Shown in pieces: positions 1-4,814 of a stretch of DNA of 5,818 bases; position 1 is the first letter of the stretch, and every line of letters begins with the position of its first letter. The translations under genes were made by a program, and so were the position numbers. Under the pieces are notes generated by a model. It did no database searches and was not told the DNA's origin. It saw nothing but the letters and a program-made list of their open reading frames with translations. The stretch lies in NCBI GenBank assembly GCA_021826655.1, contig JAKAZC010000189.1, forward strand, positions 1 to 5,818, read 5' to 3'. The stretch comes from Actinomycetes bacterium. GTDB lineage: Bacteria > Actinomycetota > Acidimicrobiia > Acidimicrobiales > RAAP-2.

Positions 1-1
1 G

Positions 2-286
2 CGGCGCCCGCGAGCCGGCGGGCGCGCCGAGCTGGTGGCCGACCGCCCGACGGTCGCCCGAAAGCTGGAAGGTCGCGGGCGGGGCAGGCTGCTCTCTCCC
101 GTCCTCTGCCTGCGGGGCGACCTGCACGCCGGGACGTTGCTCACCATCGCCGACGGGTGCCTTCGAATCTGCACCAGCTACCTGCTCGACGAGAGGGCGG
201 ACATCCCCTGTCGGCTCGCCGAGCTTCCCCGCGCCGAAGAGACCCTCGCCGCAGCGGTGACCACGCGCCCGCACAGCTCTCCGTAG
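2..286 (+). CDS. 3' end of an unassigned protein gene (possibly NERD-like)
   Basis: An open frame enters from the left edge and stops at TAG 284-286, giving about 94 C-terminal residues. Third codon positions are mostly G or C, as in the real genes here, so I believe it is coding. A GTG at 35 lies inside the frame and need not be the start. The visible protein has an Arg-rich stretch, then a hydrophobic strand (LLSPVLCLRGD), then TLLTIADGCLRICT and a Leu/Ala-rich acidic tail. The pattern of a PVLC strand followed by a second short strand and a helix resembles the C-terminal half of nuclease-related (NERD) domains common in actinobacteria. That is a weak resemblance by eye, and no catalytic residue is visible. 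The next ORF begins 10 nt downstream on the same strand. Confidence 0.45.
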   Translation, partial: RRPRAGGRAELVADRPTVARKLEGRGRGRLLSPVLCLRGDLHAGTLLTIADGCLRICTSYLLDERADIPCRLAELPRAEETLAAAVTTRPHSSP

Positions 287-296
287 CGGGGCCGAA

Positions 297-734
297 GTGC
301 CACACGACGCGGTGGTCGTCGCCACGGAGGCGGCCCTCGGCGGGATGGTGGTCCCCCTGTTCGCGGTCGTCGGCCATCTCCTGCGACCGAAGTGGTTCGC
401 CGGTCTCTTCGCCGCCGCGACCACTGCCTGGTCGACCGTCACCATGGTGCTCTACCTCGGACTTCGCCTCGTCGCCCGGCGGCGAAGCCCGATCGCACAC
501 ACGCATCGCGGGGGCGGTGCATCTCGTGCGGATCGTCCCGGGCACCCTCCCTCCGAGCCCGTCCCCGGCGTCACCGCTCGCGGGACCACCTGCTCGCCGG
601 ACCCTCGCGGCGCGGATCGGGCTGTCCCGATGCCGAGGGCTCGGCACGGAGGCAGCCTCGGGCGAGGCTGTCGGGTCGGTCTTGCCCGCCGCTCGGCCAT
701 CGGGCGATCAGCGAGTAGCGGTCACCCCGGATGA
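297..734 (+). CDS. Short membrane protein, DUF3147-like N-terminus, probably truncated
   Basis: A GTG at 297 opens a 145-codon frame. Residues 1-65 look genuinely coding: third positions are almost all G/C. They form two membrane segments (about 7-28 and 34-58) joined by a loop with LRPKWFAGLF, ending in LVARRR. The 'LRPK.FAGLF' loop after a first helix recalls the N-terminal half of small DUF3147-type four-helix membrane proteins (from memory, low certainty). After about position 495 the frame turns into a Pro/Arg/Gly-rich sequence with degraded codon bias, and it runs 164 bp into the 3' end of the convergent GntR gene. The expected third and fourth helices are absent. The simplest reading is a gene cut or frameshifted near 495, with the listed stop being accidental. 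The ribosome site is weak, so translation itself is uncertain. Confidence 0.4.
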   Translation: MPHDAVVVATEAALGGMVVPLFAVVGHLLRPKWFAGLFAAATTAWSTVTMVLYLGLRLVARRRSPIAHTHRGGGASRADRPGHPPSEPVPGVTARGTTCSPDPRGADRAVPMPRARHGGSLGRGCRVGLARRSAIGRSASSGHPG

Positions 735-1413
735 GGCTCCGCCGCCACTCGACGGGAGTCTCTCCGACGAGGGCCATCCGTTCGATCGAGAAGGCGGCGA
801 CCTTCGAGGGGAGCCGCAGGAGCTTGCGTTCGGCCGGCGCCGGTACGACGGGCCTGATGCGTTCCCAGCCACCGGTGATGCGCTGGGAGCAGTGGGTGGC
901 GAGGAGGTCGTACAACCCCCCGGTGGAGAGGTCGGCGTCGAGGAGTGGCCCGGCCCGGTCGGCCGGCAGCCAGGACCGGTCCCAGGCGATCGGCTCGGCG
1001 CCGGCGAAGCGGAGCCGCTCGACGAACACGACCTCGGTGCCGGTGTCCGTGCCGAGCTGCGCGGCGACGTCGGTGGTGGCCCGGCGCCGATCCGCGGCGA
1101 GCACCTCGCTCCGCTCCTCGATGCCTCCCGCTCGCACCGTCGAGGCCAGGCTGTACAGGGAGTGGAGCGCCTGTTCGAGGACGGGAGAGGTGACGGAGGT
1201 GCCACGGCCTCGTTGGCGGACGACCAGCCCGTCGGCGGTCAGGTGGCGAACGGCCTCTCGCACCGTCTGCCGGCTGACCTCGTAGCCGCGGGTCAGCTCA
1301 TCGTCGGTCGGGAAGTGCTCCTCGAACTCCCCGCCGCGCAGGCGATGCCGGAGATCCTCCGCGAGCTGGGCCCACAGGGGCACCGGGCTGGATCGGTCGA
1401 GCGTGGCCGCCAC
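571..1413 (-). CDS. GntR-family transcriptional regulator, HutC subfamily (wHTH + UTRA)
   Basis: A 280-residue DNA-binding repressor. Residues ~10-76 are a GntR winged helix-turn-helix, recognised by PLWAQLAEDLRHRL, FPTDDELTRGYEVSRQTVREAVRHLTADGLV and the RQRGRGTSV wing. Residues ~85-240 fit the UTRA ligand-binding domain, with FVERLRFAGAEPIAWDRSWLP, a GGLYDLLA segment and IERMALVGETPVEWRRSLIRGDRYSL. The family senses a small metabolite and releases a palindromic operator when it binds. The GTG start lies 4 nt after the DUF1634 stop, so it is the last gene of the permease operon. It most likely represses that operon and hence itself, probably through the TGTACGTACA site at 2799-2808. About 40 residues after the UTRA end (241-280) are Arg/Pro/Ser-rich and look unstructured, longer than usual for the family. 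The ligand cannot be inferred from sequence. Confidence 0.9.
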   Translation of the reverse strand: MAATLDRSSPVPLWAQLAEDLRHRLRGGEFEEHFPTDDELTRGYEVSRQTVREAVRHLTADGLVVRQRGRGTSVTSPVLEQALHSLYSLASTVRAGGIEERSEVLAADRRRATTDVAAQLGTDTGTEVVFVERLRFAGAEPIAWDRSWLPADRAGPLLDADLSTGGLYDLLATHCSQRITGGWERIRPVVPAPAERKLLRLPSKVAAFSIERMALVGETPVEWRRSLIRGDRYSLIARWPSGGQDRPDSLARGCLRAEPSASGQPDPRREGPASRWSRER

Positions 1414-1417
1414 CGCG

Positions 1418-1954
1418 TCACGCCCCGGCGAGGAAGAACGAGCCGACGAGGACCACGAGGACGTACATCGTGACGAGGGCCATGGGCGCGTCCTTCTCGT
1501 AAACGAACGACAGCACGCCGACCGCCACGCGCAGCACGGGCGTGAGGATCAGGATCAGGACGCCGAGCACGACGATCCCCCGTCCGTCCCCCTCGGCGAT
1601 CGAGTGCCCGAGCGAGGCGAACGAGTGCGGGAACGGCGTCGTCGTCGACGTGAGCTCCCGGTAGGAGAAGTGGCCCCGGATCGGCACGTAGGCACTGTGA
1701 TGGGCGAACATGAGCCCGAGCCCGGCCGCGATGACCAGCACGCTCACGACGACGCCGATCCGCAGCACGAGGCTGATCGCCAGTTCGACCTTCCGGACCT
1801 TCTCCTCCATCACGGCCGCTTCCGCGGGGCCGAGCTGCCGGTGCCGGCGACGGTGAGCGGACCGGCCGGGATCGGCTTCCCCTCGCTCGCCGCGGGCATC
1901 GGGGCCGAGGGTATCGGATCCGGGGGATCCGGCCGGGCTGCGCTCGATCGTCAT
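1418..1954 (-). CDS. DUF1634 membrane protein paired with TSUP permease
   Basis: A 178-residue integral membrane protein with three hydrophobic helices at about 57-83, 124-148 and 158-177. An extracytoplasmic-type loop (~84-120) contains YVPIRGHFSYREL and SFASLGHSI. The topology and the position directly after a TSUP permease match DUF1634, a family often encoded with TauE/SafE transporters and thought to be an accessory subunit; its biochemical role is unknown. The ATG overlaps the permease stop (ATGA, 1951-1954), implying translational coupling. That start adds 48 charged, disordered residues before MEEKVRKVELAI; the ATG at 1810 would give a 130-residue protein nearer the expected DUF1634 size. 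I kept the upstream start because of the ATGA overlap, but the choice is open. It is followed 4 nt later by the GntR gene. Confidence 0.8.
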   Translation of the reverse strand: MTIERSPAGSPGSDTLGPDARGERGEADPGRSAHRRRHRQLGPAEAAVMEEKVRKVELAISLVLRIGVVVSVLVIAAGLGLMFAHHSAYVPIRGHFSYRELTSTTTPFPHSFASLGHSIAEGDGRGIVVLGVLILILTPVLRVAVGVLSFVYEKDAPMALVTMYVLVVLVGSFFLAGA

Positions 1955-2790
1955 GGGAGCAGTCCCCTCTGGAGCATCTCGAGGGAGATGACGACGAGGA
2001 CGGCGACGAAGACGAGCCGGACCGTCCTGCTCGTGATCCGGCCGAGGACCCGGGCGCCGACGGTGGCTCCGAGGAGGACGCCGGCGGCCACCGGGGCGGC
2101 GATGATGGGATCGATCTGGCCCCGGACGAAGAAGATGCCGGCGCTCGCCGCGGCGGTGACCCCGATCATGAAGTTGCTGGTGGCCGAGGACACCTTCATG
2201 GGGAGGTGCATGGCGCCGTCCATGGCCGGCACCTTCAGCGCACCCGAGCCGATGCCGAGCAGCGCGCTGACCAGGCCCGCGACGTACATGAGGGCGAGGC
2301 CGGGCTTGGTGCCCACGACCTTGTAGGGGATCTCGCGCTGCTCGGCGGGGTCGTAGTAGGAGCCATGCAGGTCGAAGTAGTTGGCGATCCGGTCGTTCGA
2401 CACCGCCAACGGCTCGGCCGCGTGACGGCGGCGGAACGTGGTCAACGAGGAGTAGGCGAGGACGAGCCCGAAGAAGACGAACAAGAGGCGGGCGGGCAGC
2501 AGGGTGGTGAGGTAGGCCCCGCTCACCGCCCCGGTCGTCGTGGCGATCTCGAGAAACATGCCCGCTCGCAGGTTCGTCATGCGCTCGCGGACGTAGGCGG
2601 CCGCCGCGCCGCTCGAGGTGGCGATGACCGAGACGATGCTCGCCCCGATCGCCAGGCGGATGTCCACGTGGAACACGAGCGTGAGGACCGGGACGATCAC
2701 CACGCCGCCGCCCAGGCCGATCAGCGACCCGAGGACACCCGCAGCGACCGAGATCAGTGCCAGGGAGAGCACGAAGTCGAGCGGCGTCAT
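1951..2790 (-). CDS. TauE/SafE (TSUP) family permease
   Basis: A 279-residue polytopic inner-membrane transporter of the TSUP family, members of which move sulfite, sulfonates, sulfoacetate or other small organic anions. It shows the family's two-repeat architecture: GLGGGVVIVP near residues 25-34 in the first half and GIGSGALKVPAMD near 179-191 in the second, each followed by Ser/Ala/Thr-rich helices (ASIVSVIATSS and SSATSNFMIG). About seven to eight helices are visible. The middle loop (~137-160, LHGSYYDPAEQREIPYKVVG) is the form seen in TSUP proteins encoded next to DUF1634. It is the first gene of the operon. There is no Shine-Dalgarno sequence upstream and the -10 box sits 6 nt before the ATG, so translation is probably leaderless. 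The substrate is unknown; no sulfur-metabolism gene is in the window to support a sulfonate assignment. Confidence 0.9.
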   Translation of the reverse strand: MTPLDFVLSLALISVAAGVLGSLIGLGGGVVIVPVLTLVFHVDIRLAIGASIVSVIATSSGAAAAYVRERMTNLRAGMFLEIATTTGAVSGAYLTTLLPARLLFVFFGLVLAYSSLTTFRRRHAAEPLAVSNDRIANYFDLHGSYYDPAEQREIPYKVVGTKPGLALMYVAGLVSALLGIGSGALKVPAMDGAMHLPMKVSSATSNFMIGVTAAASAGIFFVRGQIDPIIAAPVAAGVLLGATVGARVLGRITSRTVRLVFVAVLVVISLEMLQRGLLP

Positions 2791-2823
2791 CCGCTTATTG
2801 TACGTACATTCGCTTATTAGTAC
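2788..2823 (-). repeat. Tandem 16-17-nt direct repeat spanning the permease promoter and start codon
   Basis: On the minus strand, GTACTAATAAGCGAATG (2823-2807) is followed by GTACAATAAGCGGATG (2803-2788). The two copies differ by one inserted T and one A/G change. The shared core AATAAGCG recurs with a 19-bp period. The first copy follows the first base pair of the -35 box, while the second includes the -10 and the real ATG. The ATG in the first copy is out of frame with the gene. It may be a local duplication or a two-site operator. Confidence 0.6.
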
Positions 2824-2825
2824 AA
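2797..2825 (-). promoter_or_regulatory. Promoter of the TSUP-DUF1634-GntR operon (leaderless)
   Basis: Reading the minus strand, TTGTAC (2825-2820) and TACAAT (2802-2797) are separated by exactly 17 nt, a good -35/-10 pair. The last base of the -10 is 6 nt from the A of the ATG at 2790. This is the spacing seen in actinobacterial leaderless genes, where transcription begins at or next to the start codon. The 2791-2830 stretch is AT-rich against the GC-rich surroundings, and no purine-rich ribosome site lies before the ATG, which supports the reading. The start site itself is inferred. Confidence 0.65.
2799..2808. promoter_or_regulatory. Candidate GntR/HutC operator, TGTACGTACA
   Basis: A perfect 10-bp palindrome overlapping the -10 box of the permease promoter. 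HutC-type GntR regulators bind palindromes of the form GT-N4-AC, and the core GTACGTAC fits this, although its central bases differ from the commonest version. Its position over the -10 of an operon that ends with a GntR gene makes autorepression the natural inference. Binding is not shown by sequence alone. Confidence 0.5.
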
Positions 2826-2886
2826 TATGACCAACCCCCGGTGGTGCGCGGCTGACGGCGGACCGGTGACGGCCGAAACGGGATCC

Positions 2887-3384
2887 TCAGCCCTGCGATC
2901 CCGGTGGAGGCCGGCCGCGGCCGGGTCCGACCCCTCGCCCTTCGGCCACGACGGCACGCAGCACGGTCCGAGCGGACGCCATTTCCTGGTCGGTGACCTG
3001 GGAGCCGAGGCGGCGGTGCAGCTCGTCGATGACCTCGACGACGGCCGCGGCGTAGCGCTCGCCGGGGGGGGTCAGGGTGACGTTGGTCCGCCGGGCATCG
3101 GTCGCATCCTGCCCCGTGGTCGCGTAGCCCCGCTGCTCGAGCCCGTCCACGACCTTGCGGCCGGCCTGGCGGGTGGTTCCGAGCAGGGCGCCGAGCCTTC
3201 CGACCGGGAGCGGCCCCCGTCGCAGAGCCCGGAACACCAGCGCGTCGGACCGCCGGTAGTCGTCGAAGCCACGACGTCGCAAACCCTCCGCCATCTGCCC
3301 GATCCATGCCAGGCGGGCCAGGGCCAGCAGGTCGCCCAGCAGGTCCGGCCACTCCGGGGGCTCCGGTGGCTCCTTCGGGTCCAT
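2887..3384 (-). CDS. MarR-family transcriptional regulator
   Basis: A 165-residue winged-helix regulator. Seen in order: an N-terminal helix (WPDLLGDLLALARLAWIGQMAEGLRR would span ~12-37), the DNA-reading region YRRSDALVFRALRRGPLPVGRLGALLGTTRQAGRKVVDGLEQRGYA (~43-88), then the beta-wing with the family's D.RR signature (DATDARRTNVTLTPPGERYAAAV), a dimerisation helix and a Gly/Pro/Arg-rich tail. MarR dimers bind palindromes and are released by phenolic ligands or oxidants. I chose the ATG at 3384 because it gives the normal family length. The same frame stays open to 3696 but only as antisense to the hydrolase signal peptide. It is divergent from the hydrolase, with an 88-bp gap holding two palindromes, so it probably represses both promoters. 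The permease operon lies 96 bp downstream on the same strand but has its own promoter. Confidence 0.88.
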   Translation of the reverse strand: MDPKEPPEPPEWPDLLGDLLALARLAWIGQMAEGLRRRGFDDYRRSDALVFRALRRGPLPVGRLGALLGTTRQAGRKVVDGLEQRGYATTGQDATDARRTNVTLTPPGERYAAAVVEVIDELHRRLGSQVTDQEMASARTVLRAVVAEGRGVGPGRGRPPPGSQG

Positions 3385-3403
3385 GTGCCCATGGTACCGA
3401 CAA

Positions 3404-3446
3404 GCAACCTCATTGCATATTGAAGGGATTGATGCAACCATGTTGC
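3404..3446. promoter_or_regulatory. Twin palindromic operators between MarR and the hydrolase
   Basis: Two copies of GCAA-N5-TTGC occur in the divergent gap: GCAACCTCATTGC (3404-3416) and GCAACCATGTTGC (3434-3446). Their starts are 30 bp apart, close to three helical turns, so they would lie on nearly the same face of the DNA. A further inverted pair, TTGCAT (3413-3418) and ATGCAA (3432-3437), links them. MarR proteins bind short palindromes of this kind. The region is less GC-rich than its flanks and must hold both promoters, though I could not assign convincing -35/-10 boxes. Confidence 0.55.
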
Positions 3447-3452
3447 CTACAC

Positions 3453-3467
3453 AGGTGAGGACGGGAG
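3453..3467 (+). promoter_or_regulatory. Ribosome binding site deciding the hydrolase start
   Basis: A purine-rich run, AGGTGAGG followed by GGGAG, ends 5 nt before the ATG at 3473. The frame stays open upstream to 3383, but only this ATG has a good ribosome site and places an MRR signal peptide at the N-terminus. Confidence 0.55.
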
Positions 3468-3472
3468 CGATC

Positions 3473-4660
3473 ATGCGGCGCAACTCGGGAATGGCGACGG
3501 CGGCCGCGGTCACGGCCATGGCGGTGAGCACCCTGTTCGCCGCCTCCGCCGGGCCCGCCATGTCGGCGACGAGCTCGGCGACGGTCCGGGCGGGCTCGCC
3601 GACGACGGTCTGGCTCTGCCGGCCCGGTTCACCGGACGATCCCTGTGCGACCCCGCTCGACGCCACGGTGGTCCCCGGATCCGGTGCACGCAGCACGGTC
3701 GACCCCGCCGACGCCGCGGACCCGCCGGTCGACTGCTTCTACGTGTACCCGACCGTCAGCGCCCAGCGCACCGACAACGCCAACCTCCGGGTCCAGCCTG
3801 CCGAGATCGCGGCGGCCGTGGCCCAGGCGTCACCGTTCTCGCAGGTCTGCCGGGTCTGGGCGCCCATGTACCGCCAGCGCACCGAAGCATCCCTGGCCAG
3901 AGGCCTGGGCAACGATCCGACGGCCGACGCCGTGGCCTACCGGAGCCTCCTCGCCGGATGGACCGACTACCTGAAGCACGACAACCACGGGCGGCCGGTC
4001 GTCTTCATCGGGCACTCGCAGGGCGCGGCCATGCTCATCCGGCTCCTGACCTCGCAGGTCGATACCGACCCGGCGCTCCGGGCCCGGGTCGTGTCGGCCG
4101 TGATCGCCGGGGGCAACGTGGTCGTGCCCACGGGCAAGGTGGTCGGTGGCACGTTCAAGCACCTGCCACTGTGCACGTCGGAAGGCCAGACCGGCTGCGT
4201 CATCGCCTACTCGACGTTCCCCGCCGAGCCGCCGCCCGGCGCCCTGTTCGCTCGCCCGGGACAGGGCGTCAGCCTTCAGTCGGGCCAGACCGCCACCACC
4301 CGGGTGCGGGTCGCCTGCGTGAATCCGGCGTCACTGGCGGGCGGCACCGCGGCATTGTCGCCGTGGTTCCCGACGGCCACCTCGACGCCACCGCCACCAC
4401 CGGTCACCACCCGGTGGGTCGTCTACCCCGACCTCTACACGGCGGCGTGCAGGAGCGCGGGCGGCGCCACCTGGCTGCAGGTGGACGACGTGGCGGTCCC
4501 CGGCGACCGGCGACCGGTCGTCACCGAGCCCCTCGGACCGGCCTGGGGCTACCACCTCGACGACGTCAACCTGGTCACCGGCAACCTGGTCGAGGACCTC
4601 CGGACCGAGATCGCGTCGTACACGGCAGCCCACGCGCGGGCCGGCCTTCGGAGGCCATGA
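3473..4660 (+). CDS. Secreted DUF3089-family alpha/beta hydrolase
   Basis: A 395-residue exported serine hydrolase. The N-terminus has MRR, a hydrophobic core at about 7-24 and an AxA site at 24-26, a Sec-type signal peptide; the RR does not fit a clear twin-arginine motif. The mature part opens with TVWLCRPG and the DUF3089 hallmark VDCFYVYPTVS (86-96), followed by VWAPMYRQ (128-135). FIGHSQGA (178-185) is the nucleophile elbow, with Ser182 as the predicted catalytic serine. WGYHLDDVN (358-366) supplies the likely catalytic His361; the acid is not certain. Eight cysteines (49, 58, 88, 126, 234, 242, 282, 326) suit disulfides outside the membrane. A Pro run (306-310) marks a surface loop. DUF3089 proteins are annotated as lipase-like hydrolases, but the substrate is unknown; an ester or lipid is plausible. 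It is transcribed away from MarR, which probably controls it, and ends convergent with the ligase. Confidence 0.88.
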   Translation: MRRNSGMATAAAVTAMAVSTLFAASAGPAMSATSSATVRAGSPTTVWLCRPGSPDDPCATPLDATVVPGSGARSTVDPADAADPPVDCFYVYPTVSAQRTDNANLRVQPAEIAAAVAQASPFSQVCRVWAPMYRQRTEASLARGLGNDPTADAVAYRSLLAGWTDYLKHDNHGRPVVFIGHSQGAAMLIRLLTSQVDTDPALRARVVSAVIAGGNVVVPTGKVVGGTFKHLPLCTSEGQTGCVIAYSTFPAEPPPGALFARPGQGVSLQSGQTATTRVRVACVNPASLAGGTAALSPWFPTATSTPPPPPVTTRWVVYPDLYTAACRSAGGATWLQVDDVAVPGDRRPVVTEPLGPAWGYHLDDVNLVTGNLVEDLRTEIASYTAAHARAGLRRP

Positions 4661-4677
4661 CGCCTCCCCGCGCGGGG
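4643..4677 (+). terminator. Hairpins at the hydrolase stop codon, possible terminator
   Basis: GGCCT-TCGG-AGGCC (4643-4656) forms a 5-bp stem ending 1 nt before the stop codon, and CCCCGCGCGGGG (4666-4677) is a perfect palindrome just after it. There is no T-run, as is common for high-GC actinobacterial terminators. The 154-bp convergent gap up to 4814 shows no ORF I would call. Function is uncertain because GC-rich hairpins arise easily by chance. Confidence 0.3.
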
Positions 4678-4814
4678 GCGACGTCGTCACCGCCCCTGTC
4701 ACCGGTGGCTGGACACCCCCGGTCAGCCCGTGGCGGGGGATCGCCCACCGTCGCCCGGGCGCGGGAGCGCACAACGCGAGTCGGAGCGATGGAGCCTCCC
4801 GGGAGCGGCGACGA

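Noticed and set aside
141..647. 168-codon - strand frame at the left end
   Set aside because: Charged, repetitive translation opposite the two better-supported + strand frames, and overlapping the GntR 3' end.
157..1473. 438-codon open frame on the + strand
   Set aside because: It is antisense to the GntR gene across most of its length; the product is Pro/Arg/Gly-rich without a recognisable domain, a typical shadow frame in high-GC DNA.
1403..2326. 307-codon + strand frame opposite DUF1634 and the permease
   Set aside because: Low-complexity Asp/His/Arg-rich translation directly antisense to two clearly identified membrane-protein genes.
3434..3446. Promoter boxes for MarR and hydrolase in the divergent gap
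   Set aside because: TTGCAT- and TTGAAG-like -35 candidates exist, but none has a convincing -10 at 16-18 nt, so I left the promoters unassigned.
3383..3472. Earlier starts for the hydrolase (ATG at 3383 or 3440)
   Set aside because: The first overlaps the MarR start codon and both lie in the operator region without ribosome sites; they would also bury the signal peptide behind 11-30 extra residues.
3385..3696. N-terminal extension of the MarR regulator up to 3696
   Set aside because: It would double back through the operator region and the hydrolase signal-peptide coding sequence, and it makes the protein far longer than MarR family members; the ATG at 3384 fits.
4661..4814. Possible small gene or repeat element in the hydrolase-ligase gap
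   Set aside because: Only short GC palindromes such as CTCCCGGGAG (4797-4806); no ORF with coding bias and no repeated unit.
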